Part shown: piece after piece, positions 1 to 8,832 of the stretch
Numbering within the stretch: position 1 is the first letter of the stretch
Layout of the letters: the number at the start of each line of letters is the position of its first letter
NCBI GenBank assembly: GCA_003427395.1
Contig: BFEA01000115.1
Coordinates: forward strand, 1,150,564 to 1,171,002
Reading direction: 5' to 3'
DNA from: Chara braunii
Taxonomy: Eukaryota > Streptophyta > Charophyceae > Charales > Characeae
Length of the DNA stretch: 20,439 nucleotides
The notes under the pieces: model-generated
The model's database searches: none
Told to the model about the DNA's origin: nothing
The model's input: the letters and a program-made list of their open reading frames with translations, nothing else
Made by a program: the position numbers and the translations under genes

Positions 1-40
1 CGCGCGCGCGCGCGTGCACATGGACACACACTCGCACACA
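1..40. repeat. (CG)n/(CA)-rich alternating purine-pyrimidine tract
   Basis: The window opens with seven CG dinucleotides followed by CA/TG-rich sequence. Such alternating purine-pyrimidine DNA can adopt Z-form in vitro; no function is shown here. It probably continues to the left of the window. Confidence 0.8.
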
Positions 41-687
41 TTTACGGCATAGATGGGCCACACGTGGGTCCGGGCGCACGTATGCACACATGAGCAGGGT
101 TACTGGGACAAGCTAAGGGAGGGACTCGGTGCGGAAGCAGGCGAATGATTATGACAAGCGAGGAGGGTGATACATGTCAAGAAATAGGCGAGGAAAATAA
201 TACGGCATGTCACTGATGCAGAGAAGAATATCAGGTCAAGTAGAAAAAGCACCGCAGCAAGATGAATGTGAGAGACAAGTCAGGGAATTAGCGGAGAATT
301 GGGATGGAGGAGGTGTATGAGCACCTTCCAAAATCACATCATGGACGCAAGATCAGAAACAGGATGGGCAAATGGTGAAGCTCATTTCTGGATCACTAGC
401 TTAGCACCCACGTGGGGGGGGCTATGCCCGCATGAGAAACCTCGTCATCGTCGCCAAAGATCAGTAAAAGTACTCACACAGACTCAAATGAACATATAGA
501 GCAGATTCAGCAGAACGCACTCAACATCTGCTCAAAACAGGCTCAAAGTAACTCAAACAGTCTGGCAACAAACAGACTTCAAACCAGTGTCGTACCGCCG
601 TTCGGTGGTCCCGGTGACCGGAGGCCGGTCAACGGTTACGATCTTGGTGACCAGCTTCCAGACAGTCATCACGGGGAGCGGGGAGTG
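41..687. other. Intergenic stretch without a recognisable gene
   Basis: Read in all frames, this holds only short open frames without recognisable motifs. A GC-rich segment at about 590-650 contains short inverted pieces such as CCGGTGACCGG. No transposon end or RNA gene was recognised. Confidence 0.5.
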
Positions 688-757
688 TTTTTTTTTTTTT
701 TTTCGCTGGTGAATGGTGTTTTTGTTTTGGGGGGAGAGGGGGGGTCATCGGAGGGTA
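688..757. repeat. Poly(T) run followed by G-rich tract
   Basis: A 16-nt T run (688-703) is followed by a G-rich patch (731-757) with runs of six, seven and three G. The T run could be a minus-strand retroposon poly(A) tail, but no element body was recognised beside it. The G-runs could in principle form a quadruplex. Confidence 0.55.
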
Positions 758-835
758 TCTGCCTGTATTTGAGAAAAAAATCACGAATAAAATATTTTTT
801 TATTATAAAACTAGGCTACCAGCCAGGGTCACCTT

Positions 836-925
836 GTTTTGCTGGGCGGCCCGGCCAGGGGCCAGGACCCACTAGCGCCGTATTATACGGTGTAGGCACG
901 GTTTTCAATCAGGTGTGACAAAGTT
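836..925 (-). mobile_element. SINE-like repeat A, minus-strand copy
   Basis: Read on the minus strand, the segment contains TATAATACGGCGCTAGTGGG followed by a TGGCCCC block and CCCAGC. The same blocks occur in the same order in the plus-strand copy at 1386-1482. An A-rich stretch (AAAAC) follows the CCCAGC end, matching the poly(A) position in the other copy. It is a short dispersed repeat, most simply the 3' module of a SINE. No A or B box was identified, so the SINE assignment is inference. The two copies are inverted relative to each other. Confidence 0.55.
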
Positions 926-1385
926 GGATTGCTACACGCCATCGATGGAGGGGAAATCGTGCCGCATTCTGGGTTTTGAACAGATTCAGAAAAAACGAAA
1001 AGGTTTTGGCTGTGTACCCTACGCACTTNGCCCAGTTGTTCCTTTTTCTCTTATTTCAAAATCACTGTAGCAGCGTCCTGTTTTCCAGACTTTTTTTGGG
1101 AGGGGGGGAATATTGTGACCTTGCTACAGTGCTTCGCGTGCACAAAAAGACCGACAAAAAAAAAAAAAAAAAAGTCATTATGTACTGCCAAATATCGTAA
1201 TGACCAGACAGCAACCACCTTCAGAGGACCCAGCCCATTGGCTGAGTGCAGCACACACCCAGAAAAAGAGGCGACGCCATGGCTGACGGGAGCACTCTCA
1301 GCTGAATTTTACTTTCTTTAACTCGTAGAAAGAGATTTTCTTAAATCTGAAAAAATGCAGAAACCATTTTTCAAATGCCAAAAGG
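926..1385. other. Intergenic stretch with an internal poly(A) run
   Basis: No gene recognised. It contains one ambiguous base (1029), an 18-nt A run (1156-1173) and AT-rich sequence. It is the spacer between two inverted copies of SINE-like repeat A. Confidence 0.5.
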
Positions 1386-1450
1386 GTGTCACACGCCACT
1401 GTCCCGCGGTATAGTACGGCGCTAGTGGGTCATGGCCCCAGGGAAGGTCC

Positions 1451-1482
<32 letters not shown>
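1386..1482 (+). mobile_element. SINE-like repeat A, plus-strand copy with 28-nt poly(A)
   Basis: The body reads TATAGTACGGCGCTAGTGGG, then TCATGGCCCC, a GGTCCCAGC end, and an uninterrupted A run at 1455-1482. A poly(A) tail directly after a conserved body is the hallmark of LINE-mobilised retroposition. Relatives are at 836-925 (inverted), 12748-12876 (plus, also with A run) and, more distantly, 4640-4835 (inverted). The 5' limit is uncertain. Confidence 0.6.
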
Positions 1483-2042
1483 GAAACTATGTTATGCAGA
1501 CAAATACATTGAGCAACTTTTGCCTCAGGATCATATCGAAATTCTTTACCAGATTCAAAATTAAAATTTGAAACGTTGCGGGGCTTGTGGCGACCATGAA
1601 GGGGAAAAAAAAAAAAAAAAAAGAAGCACACACTCACAGCGCTGTCACGGTTTGGCCGGTCACTCTGCACTGAGCGCCCCGGCCACGTTCACGGGGTAGT
1701 CACTGCTTCAAAAAACCTCAGAAAAAAATTGTTCACGGGCTTTAAAATTTGAGGAAACTGACATAAACCAAAGCAGGAAAACAGCGCAGGGTCAGGATAG
1801 CCGTATTCGGCACAACTTTCCGTCCATAAATGAAGCTATCATAATGATTACCCTGTGCGTTCTATTAAAGGTTATGTAACGAAACCATACGGAAACGTCG
1901 CCAGGCGAGGCCAAGTCAATGCCTTTCCCTCTGACACAAAACAGGCTATAGTGTCTTACGCTGAATACAACGCACCAAGTGAACCAAGAGGCATCATACA
2001 TCCTAGTACTTGGTGTATACCTGCCTGTTGTGATCTCAATCA
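1483..2042. other. Intergenic stretch, no gene recognised
   Basis: It includes another 18-nt A run at 1605-1622 that may mark the tail of an unrecognised plus-strand retroposon. Open frames here are short and show no domain motifs. Confidence 0.45.
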
Positions 2043-2215
2043 TGCGACTCAACCAATCAAGCAATCGATTCAATGAATCAATCAATCAATCAGTCCGTCA
2101 ATCTATCCATGTTGCAATCATTCTTTCAATCAATGAATAGATTCAATCAATCAATCAATCAGTCTGTCAATCGATCAATGTTTCCAATCAATCAATCAAT
2201 CGATAGATCAATAGA
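2043..2215. repeat. Imperfect (AATC)n microsatellite
   Basis: Dozens of AATC/CAAT units with interruptions (CAGTC, CGATC, ATAGATTC) cover the segment. The open frame rich in Asn-Gln-Ser across it is a translation of the repeat, not a protein. It lies just downstream of the stop codon of the minus-strand secreted-peptide gene, so it may be part of that gene's 3' flank. Confidence 0.85.
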
Positions 2216-2249
2216 GAGAGGAGGAGGTGCCTCTAAATCAGTGAGCCAT

Positions 2250-2573
2250 CTATGCGGCTATGCTCCAACGAAGGGAAACTTTTGGTACCTTGGCGTTGCC
2301 AAGACTATCGCACGGAAGACATCCGAACCGAGTGTAGCCGCATTGACACTTTGCGGCTTGACACCAAAAGCTGCCTCCCTCCCACTGGCATTCCAATGCG
2401 GTCTTCCCATCTTGTGTTCTGTCACAGCACCAATATGCTGGCCCGCAAGCCTCGCCCCAGTGGGAGCAAGCTTCAGATTCGACCCAGAAAGAAGCAGCAG
2501 AGAGGCACAAGAGCAAAAGCATCATCGTGGCCACTCGTCGGGAAGGAAAAGAAAGAGCTCCTGCAGCCTCCAT
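2250..2573 (-). CDS. Putative secreted cysteine-rich (knottin-like) small protein
   Basis: The 107-residue product looks like a secreted disulfide-rich peptide precursor. Residues 17-35 (MMLLLLCLSAASFWVESEA) form a signal peptide with a hydrophobic core and a small-x-small cleavage context before the first mature Cys. If the second Met (minus-strand ATG at 2525-2523) is the true start, the signal is a classical 19-mer. The mature part of about 72 residues has ten cysteines spaced C-6-C-5-CC-11-C-8-C-4-C-1-C-6-C-2-C. The opening C-x6-C-x5-CC and the later CxC are typical of inhibitor cystine knots. That knottins occur as defence peptides, protease inhibitors and signals is established; which role applies here is unknown. 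I do not recognise a named family. AT-rich DNA with TATAAT-type strings lies about 250-320 bp upstream on the minus strand. A possible splice donor (AAG|GTACC) near the C-terminus means the last residues may not be coding. The overlapping plus-strand frames look like shadows. Confidence 0.5.
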   Translation of the reverse strand: MEAAGALSFPSRRVATMMLLLLCLSAASFWVESEACSHWGEACGPAYWCCDRTQDGKTALECQWEGGSFWCQAAKCQCGYTRFGCLPCDSLGNAKVPKVSLRWSIAA

Positions 2574-3084
2574 GACGGTAGAACAACGGCCGGATGATGA
2601 TAAGTGGGTGCTGCTCTTTCACACTTGAGCTTCAGAAAAAGACCTCCTCCTCCCGCTTCTCTGTCAAACTTTCTGATTTGCAGAAAACAAATAGCACATT
2701 CCGTATCAAGACAAAGAGGTGACTTTGTCAGTGATCAGGTGCAGGGACGCGTGAAACATACAAGGAATTGACCATTATAGCGACACAGCAAGGGAAACAT
2801 TAATAATAATAAATTTTAATACTATTATTATGTACTGTACCGATTAACCGTAATAGTCTTCGTCGATTCGATCCTTAGTGATTATAAATTATAAGAAATC
2901 CTGGAAGACAGACTAAGTGAGTACGAATTATACCCATTATACATCACTAAGGAATATATCATCATAATCATAATAATAATGCCGAATGTGAGAGACCGTG
3001 AAGCTCTGTGTTTCTAAACAGAAACTACAAGTCCACTCGAGTCCTCGAATGAACCGAAATTCACTTTTTACTGTCCTTTACCGA
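2574..3084. other. AT-rich flank upstream of the minus-strand peptide gene
   Basis: No gene recognised. TAA/ATA-rich patches occur at 2800-2832 and 2880-2990. Read on the minus strand, 2880-2900 contains TTATAATTTATAATC, a candidate TATA-like element for the peptide gene. It is not distinguishable from general AT-richness. Confidence 0.35.
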
Positions 3085-3181
3085 AATGGCACTCATCATT
3101 TCATAAATAGAGCCAAATTACACTGATGGCCCCTGTGCAACAATGGCACTCATCATTTCATAAATAGAGCCAAATTACACT
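3085..3181. repeat. 40-bp exact direct repeat, 57-bp period
   Basis: The 40-nt unit beginning AATGGCACTCATCATTTC occurs at 3085-3124 and again, identically, at 3142-3181, with 17 nt between the copies. Complete identity suggests a recent local duplication or an assembly repeat. No coding role is visible. Confidence 0.9.
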
Positions 3182-3420
3182 TCCTTACATCACCAGACGT
3201 ATTCCAGGCAAACATTTGCTACAGAATGTAGCTCCATCGCATTCCTCGGAAGCTTGGCCTCCTTTTTTACTGCCGCGCAAGCCAAAAAACGGAAAAGAAG
3301 ATGGCCGGCCCTGTTCGTTTTGCCCTTGGCACGCCATGGGAAGAAAAGCCTCGACGGGCGTGGTGGTTTAACGTCAGAAAACAGTGCCGGCCTGTATACA
3401 GATAAAACTTCCAGCCAGGC

Positions 3421-3423
<3 letters not shown>
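3182..3423. other. Intergenic stretch, no gene recognised
   Basis: No motif or repeat recognised. An open frame running into the neighbouring (TC)n gains length only from the microsatellite. Confidence 0.4.
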
Positions 3424-3503
<80 letters not shown>

Positions 3504-3518
3504 CGTGCGTGTGTGTGG
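3424..3518. repeat. Compound (TC)n-(TG)n-(GC/GT)n microsatellite
   Basis: About 24 TC units (3424-3472) switch into TG units and then an alternating GC/GT tract (3472-3518). The first half is a polypyrimidine mirror repeat and the second a Z-DNA-prone tract. Long open frames on both strands are produced by the dinucleotide repeats and are not genes. Confidence 0.95.
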
Positions 3519-3600
3519 GACATCGGTTTCTCGCTTTGGTGATTCTTTTTGTTTTCGTAGGGGGAGCGATGATTCATTTGTTGTGACGGTGTGACCAGCC

Positions 3601-4030
3601 GAGAGGACGAGAGATGAGGAAGGAGAAGGAGGAGGAGGAGGAGGAGAAATTTGAGGAGGGGAAAGGAAGTCAAGGATGAAGGAAAAGGAGGAGAAGGCGA
3701 AGGACAAGGAGAAGAGGGAAGTGGAAGAGGGAGACAGGGAGACAGTGAGGAGAAGGGGGAGACCACAAGGAAGGGGACAAGGAGGAGCGGATGGTGTCAT
3801 GGTTTGGGAGGGAGGAGAGGTAGGACAGAGAAGCCAGATGAGGAGGAGGAACGGGGTCAAGGATGGGGAAGGCGAAGGCCTATGTATGCGGGTGAAGAAG
3901 GAAGAGGAGGAGGAGGAAGACAAGGATTAAGCGGAAGGGAGGAAAGGAGGAAAGGAGGAAGAGGGAGAAGGGAGGAGGAAGAAGGAGAAGAAGAAGGAAG
4001 GAGGGGAGGAAGAGGAGGAAGTAGAAGAAG
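3601..4030. repeat. 430-bp polypurine (GGA/GAA)-rich tract
   Basis: The plus strand is almost wholly A and G, with GAG, GGA and AAG units and only occasional pyrimidines. Such tracts can form triplex DNA. Predicted proteins here are Glu/Gly/Arg-rich on one strand and Ser/Pro/Leu-rich on the other, which is pure composition; neither is called as a gene. Confidence 0.9.
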
Positions 4031-4287
4031 GCGCCATAGCCACCACTATTGTGGCCTGCCCATGGATGTGAAGCCCATCTCTCAGCTGTGCCATCAGCTC
4101 TTGGGAATGGCAATAAGCTACGAGAAAGGATGACGTTGGACAGGAGGGCAAACAACGGAGGATGGGCATTGCATACCTCAGCCACCCTCCTCCTCTCCTC
4201 GACTGTGTACATACGCCCCTGTTGACCTCTCTCCTACTGTGAGCGCCGATTCTGGCCCTTCCGTTGGGGACATGCTTCAGTATCTCT
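4031..4287. other. Intergenic stretch, no gene recognised
   Basis: Base composition returns to normal after the polypurine tract. Short minus-strand frames cover the segment, but no motif was recognised. Confidence 0.35.
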
Positions 4288-4422
4288 TTACTTATAGGCA
4301 AGAATGACGGTCACCTCAACATCCGCTGTGAGACCCTGCTCAATCTGCTGTCCCAGAGTTATCATTTTGCCAGCAGACACTTTCGACTGAATCTCATCGA
4401 GATTGCAGTCATACACAGAGAG
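4288..4422 (-). other. Possible coding fragment next to (TC)n
   Basis: On the minus strand, about 43 codons after the GA-dinucleotide translation read as ordinary protein, including DEIQSKVSAGKMITLGQQIE, and end in TAA at 4288-4290. Unlike the surrounding frames, this is neither low-complexity nor repeat-derived. It could be the last exon of a decayed gene or a chance open frame. No family was recognised and no splice acceptor is visible upstream, because that side is purine-rich on this strand. Confidence 0.15.
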
Positions 4423-4423
4423 T

Positions 4424-4490
<67 letters not shown>
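4424..4490. repeat. (TC)n microsatellite
   Basis: About 33 TC units with one TT interruption near 4442. This is a second long pyrimidine dinucleotide tract within 1.1 kb of the first. Confidence 0.95.
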
Positions 4491-4493
<3 letters not shown>

Positions 4494-4639
4494 GCATTTT
4501 TTCCCGTTACGGCGTTTAACTTACCCTTTCAGAGCATGAGACACAGTGTCACTGGCCATGGGACCACATTAAATTTACCGCTGCAACCCTGGGCCAATGT
4601 TTCTGAATCTGATTTTGCGGCCAGAGCTCACGCAAAAAG

Positions 4640-4835
4640 GTACGGTAACTCCTGGGGCCAAGTCTCATTTGCAAAGACGATTGGATTAACCGCCCGAATC
4701 TGGACGTGTTCTTCACGGAGATGCAGAACAGCTGATCTTTCGTGACATTCTGCACTTTTCCGCAAAAGCGTCCAGATTCAGACCTTTAATCCTGTGGGAC
4801 CTTGCCCCTGGGGCCAAGTCCCACAAGCAGAGGTC
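4640..4835 (-). mobile_element. Degenerate SINE-like repeat A fragments
   Basis: On the minus strand, GGGACTTGGCCCCAGGGGCA followed by AGGTCCCA (about 4789-4822) resembles the GTGGGTCATGGCCCC...GGTCCCAGC core of the copy at 1386-1482. A weaker similar block (GACTTGGCCCCAGGAG) lies near 4645-4670. The pair may be two overlapping old insertions. Limits are approximate. Confidence 0.35.
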
Positions 4836-5050
4836 CAGTTCAGTTTTCCATTCGTGCTACAGCCAGGCCGCTCGAAAGAAAAGAAGAAAAAAAAAGGGGG
4901 AAGTGAATCGGCAAAAAAAACAGGGCCTGGGCAAAGAAAACCGCGCCGAGTTCGAAAAGGCAACGGAAGTACCAACGGCCGTGGTGTCAGACCGGGTGTC
5001 ATATTTACAGGGGGCGGCCGTGGTGTGAGAGGGGAAAACAGAAAAAAAAA

Positions 5051-5151
5051 GATCCCAGGGCTGCCCGAAAACATGCCGCGTCCGCCTTTGTTTCAAAAAA
5101 AAAAAGGGAACTCTAATCTGCAGCCATTAGATCCCTGGGCTGCCCGAAAAC
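5051..5151. repeat. 22-bp direct repeat, 79-bp period, with internal A run
   Basis: GATCCCAGGGCTGCCCGAAA (5051-5070, continuing AC) recurs at 5130-5151 with one mismatch. The intervening DNA contains an 11-12 nt A run (5095-5105). This could be a small tandem duplication or the flanks of a tiny retroposon. Confidence 0.75.
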
Positions 5152-5180
5152 TTCTGCTATTATATCACAGTGCAAATGTC

Positions 5181-5182
<2 letters not shown>

Positions 5183-5249
<67 letters not shown>

Positions 5250-5390
5250 TTGAGAAAACCCGTCCCCTCAGGTGATGGTGGTGCTGGTAAGAGCAGACAC
5301 CACTACCACCTGGGAAGAGGCTCCATCTATTGGTGGGGAGCGTCACCTGCTGGAAAACGGGTCCAGCGTCCCCTGTACAGAGTGCAATCA
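5183..5390 (-). mobile_element. SINE-like repeat B, minus strand, with 66-nt poly(A)
   Basis: A 66-nt T run (5183-5248) is the poly(A) tail of a minus-strand insertion. On the minus strand the body begins near GGGGACGCTGGACC, continues TTTTCCAGCAGGTGACGC and CCCCACCAATAGATGGAGCC, and ends at the tail. The same modules occur at 13501-13670, and the GGACACTGGACC module recurs in 12064-12430. AGTGCAA at 5169-5175 and 5381-5387 might be a target-site duplication, but extra bases lie between it and the tail, so this is weak. Open frames across the segment are repeat translations. Confidence 0.6.
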
Positions 5391-5502
5391 AAATAATATC
5401 TGAACACAATGGCCTGGTGTGGTATTCACATAACGCTCTCCTCGAAGTACAACAGCAGAAAGCAAAACCCAGTCAGATTTGGTCGACAGATGACCTCCTT
5501 AT

Positions 5503-5985
5503 ATGTTTGTGCACAATTCTGAGAAAGAACGTCCTTTGGGGGGGGGTGAATTGGGAGGCCCAGGAATGGCAGAGGCTATAGGAGAATCCGAGGTAAGTAG
5601 TAGGGTGCAGCCTTCTTTTACTATGGATTGGATCGAGGCCTTATACGGTAAAAACAAGGCCTGGAGGAAGACGCTCCAGCTTGCGGATTTGGACGTAAGA
5701 TCCATCAACGTAAACGGTCTTGCATCCCGCTCCCCCGAAAAAAAACAGGCTCTATGGGATCTTATTCGAGGGGTAGGGAGCAAAAACTGGCCAGATGTGG
5801 TATGCATCCAGGAAACTCATCTGATGGACTCCCCCGAACACCACAGGGCGCGGAAGCAAGTGTGGCCCTTCCAAAGCTATCAAGCGCATGCCCCTGGATC
5901 AGGGCGGGCAGGGGTTGCGATATGGATCCCCCCAGAGTCACGTTTTGAGGTCCTTCACTGGGATAGGGATGACGACGAAGGTTGA
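5503..5985 (+). pseudogene. LINE endonuclease, N-terminal part
   Basis: This 160-codon segment holds the first half of the exonuclease-endonuclease-phosphatase fold that nicks target DNA for reverse transcription. Visible are the N-terminal strand with INVNGL (residues 68-73) and the catalytic Glu of CIQETHL (Glu104). It ends at TGA 5983-5985. The next codons continue the same domain in frame, so the stop is an acquired nonsense change (CGA to TGA would suffice). The true start may be further left or at Met22. Confidence 0.75.
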
Positions 5986-7575
5986 TGGGTGTCGGTTTTT
6001 GGGATGGTGGAGATGGAGGTAATTTGTATTCTCTCTCTTTACGCCCCTAACCTCCCCGGCGAAAGAAGAGAATTTTTTGAAAAAGTCAAGAACATCCCCC
6101 CCCCAAATATTCCAGTAATACTAGCAGGGGATTACAATGCGGCTCTTGACCGAGGGTTGGACAGATGGAGAATCTACCCCTCCACCGCGCACGTTGCGGA
6201 AGAGGACGAACAAATGATAGGAGGCTTATGTTCCTCCCTACAACTGGTCGACACCTTTAGGCGCACTTACCCGACAGAAAAACTTTATACGTGCGTAAGA
6301 AATCATGACCCCGACAAATTTTCAAAATCCCGAATAGATTTGGTTCTGGCCTCAAAGGACCTATTGGGCGGGCTGACGGCAGCCCCAATCCTACCGACAA
6401 GCCCGTACAGGGGCCTGGACCACCGGATGTGCATGGCAATTTGGATCTTCCGAAGGAAGCCAAATCAGGGGCCCAGTTATTACAAACTTAACACCTCATT
6501 ACTCAAGTTGAAATCATTTCAACGGTACCTGCGTCAAGTTTGGGAATACTGGAGAGAAAACAGGCATCAGCACGACTCACAAATTGCATGGTTTAACAAT
6601 GGTCTTTTCTTCTTAGCCAAAAAATGTAATGAGTTTTCTAAATCCCTAGCTACTCAACGATATAAACAAGAAATTTTAACCATGCGAGAGCTCGAGGAAC
6701 ATGAGTCGCATGATGATTCGCAAGGGAAGGAACACTGTAGTCGAATACACGATCTGAGAGAACAACTCCTGAACCATGCAAGATACAGATGGCAAGGAAC
6801 CCAACTGAGGGCAAGATTAACAAACTTCTCCACTGAAGGAACCATGGATGCGCATTTCTTAGGTTTAGCCAGCGTGCGGGTGAAACGAACCGCGATCGAG
6901 GCACTCCACGATCCGGATGCAGTAGAGTCGGAGTCGGCCACAACCACGGCCAGATGCACTAAATTAGCCCGTGATTTTTACAAAGATCTCTTTTCCTCGC
7001 ATATTGAGTGCACCGATGGTGCAAGGCACGATAGCCAAATTGATGATTTTCTATCCCCTATGAACAAGGCGATTTCCCCAGAGCAAAGGGACGACCTGGA
7101 ATCCTCTCTGTCTGAGCAGGAAATATGGACAGCCCTCATGCAAATGAAGGAGGACAAAGCTCCGGAAATAGATGGCCTCCCCAAGGAATTTTGGGAAACT
7201 ACCTGGGATTTCATCAGCCAGGATGTTATGGCTTACTATCACAAAGTTTGGCGGTCAGGGGATATGGGCAAAAGAGTGGGCCAAGGAGTGTTGACCCTCC
7301 TCTACAAAAAGGGGGATAAACTGGACATCCGAAACTACAGGCCCATAACTCTACTTACGGTAGTCTATAAACTACTATCTAAAGCTCTGGTAAATCGGAT
7401 GATACCGGTAATGGAGGATATAATACACCCTTCCCAAATAGGGTTCATGCAGAACAGAAACATACAAGAAAATATCCTCCTAGTACATGAGATTTTACAG
7501 CTTGCGCGACACAACCACCGGAACGCAGCCTTAATCTTTATCGACTTTGAAAAAGCCTACGATCACGTCGACTGA
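5986..7575 (+). pseudogene. LINE endonuclease C-terminal half and reverse transcriptase fingers
   Basis: The segment continues in frame from the upstream stop. Counted from the GTG at 5989, it carries the remaining endonuclease signatures: LYAPN (residue 17 on), GDYN (47-50), SRID (114-117) and a terminal DH (144-145). A helical linker rich in charged residues follows. The reverse transcriptase then begins with KAPEIDGLP (390-398, where the family usually has Gly instead of Glu), NYRPITLL (449-456) and FIDFEKAYD (517-525), which carries the first catalytic Asp. It stops at TGA 7573-7575, where the family normally has Trp after VD, so TGG to TGA is the likely change. Confidence 0.85.
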
Positions 7576-7914
7576 CTTTTTTTAGACAAATGCCTTGAGA
7601 AAATGAATTTCGGACCATCCTTCAAACGGTGGGTTCGGATTTTCCATCAGAATGCGACCATCTGCATTCAAGTTAATGGAAGCCTGACACCACCCCTTAA
7701 GCTTGAACGGTCAGTCCGCCAGGGGGACCCGATAGCCCCCTTCTTGTTCCTGATTATCATGGAAGCACGGGCGGCCAACCTCAGGGCGCATAGGAATATC
7801 ATAAGAATCCAAATTGCACATATACCCGAAGAGGCTGTCCCTATGTGCTCACTTTTTGCGGATGACCTCACGATCATGGTTGAAGCCACGCACAACAACT
7901 TAGAGGAAATCTAG
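7576..7914 (+). pseudogene. LINE reverse transcriptase palm (FADD box)
   Basis: In the same frame as the preceding segment, this carries SVRQGDPIAPFLFL and the catalytic FADD box (codons at 7855-7866), the polymerase active-site Asp pair. It ends at TAG 7912-7914, followed in frame by ELGGKFMRVSDMTINW, the expected continuation. CAG to TAG would explain the stop. Confidence 0.85.
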
Positions 7915-8832
7915 GAATTAGGGGGAAAATTTATGAGGGTTTCCGATATGACGATTAACTGGGGGAGCAAGACGCATGGGTGGTGGATACACTACCAAGG
8001 CGGGCGCCCACCAGATTCTCCGTAGATAGAATGGATGCCATTGGAGGCCCCACAGAGAATTCTGGGGGTCTCCATAACAGCAGAGGGATGTCCACCAACT
8101 AACGACGATTGGATCAACACTCCCGCCCTTCAGAAACTCTGCACTTGGAAAAATAAACACACCTCCATTTTCGGTCGCGCATTGATTCTGAATAACGTTG
8201 CCTTTGCAACCCTATGGTATAAATCAGTTCTCTGGCCCTTGAGCAGGGGGGCACTAAAGCAGCTCAGGAGAAAGGCAGCGGCGTTCCTATGGAGGGGGGA
8301 CAGCGAAAATGGAAAAGTCATCAGCAGAGTAGCGTGGGACTCGATCATCCAACTGAAAGCCTGGGGAGGGCTGGGGATCATAGACCCCGCTACTCAGTCA
8401 CAAGCCCTGAGAATGAATTGGGTCAAGAAGTTAATTTTCACTCCCCATAGCCCCTGGTGCATACTGGCCCTGGAGCACTTAGCCCGACTAGCTCCAGCGG
8501 CCCCGCAAGGGGTGCACCCCCTAACCTGGGTGGAGGATCGCTCATGGTCAATCCCGCGGAAAGGGCCTCGGGGGGGGGAGGAGGGGGATGAAGAGGACCG
8601 ACCAAGAGATAGCTTTTGGCCATCCCTGTTGGCAATATGGAGGAGGCTCCCCCTCCCGGACAAAACCACCCCGGACCGCTGGGAGGAAACCTACCGCCAA
8701 CCTCTGTTCGGCAATCGCCGTATGACCGACCAGCAGGGCTGTGTAAGATCAAGCTCGGACCTGCCATGGAAAACCTGGGTTAGCCGCGGAGTGATTAGGA
8801 TAGGGGATTCTATGGGACCAGGAGCGACATGA
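7915..8832 (+). pseudogene. LINE reverse transcriptase thumb and connection region
   Basis: After the TAG at 7912 the frame stays open to a second TAG at 8023-8025, then from 8026 to TGA 8830-8832. It contains RILGVSIT, a GRALILNNVAFATLWYK block and AAFLWRG...WGGLGIIDP, all typical of the sequence after the RT palm in L1-type LINEs. The part at 7950-8030 aligns less naturally and may hold a small compensated frameshift. True coding leaves this frame near 8800-8822. Confidence 0.75.

Noticed and set aside
2043-2215. Possible CRISPR-like array from regularly repeated CAATCAAT units
   Set aside because: The unit is 4 bp with no unique spacers; this is a simple microsatellite in eukaryotic DNA.
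2073-2597. 174-codon plus-strand open frame starting in an Asn-Gln-Ser repeat
   Set aside because: Its N-terminal part is a translation of the (AATC)n microsatellite, and the rest lies antisense to the better cysteine-rich minus-strand frame.
3267-3923. 218-codon minus-strand Ser/Pro/Leu-rich open frame, with similar ones nearby
   Set aside because: It is produced by the polypurine tract and (TC)n/(TG)n repeats; composition alone keeps the frame open on both strands.
4794-5396. 200-codon plus-strand open frame with a poly-Phe centre
   Set aside because: It runs through A-rich patches, the 66-nt poly(T) and antisense SINE sequence; no protein motif is present.
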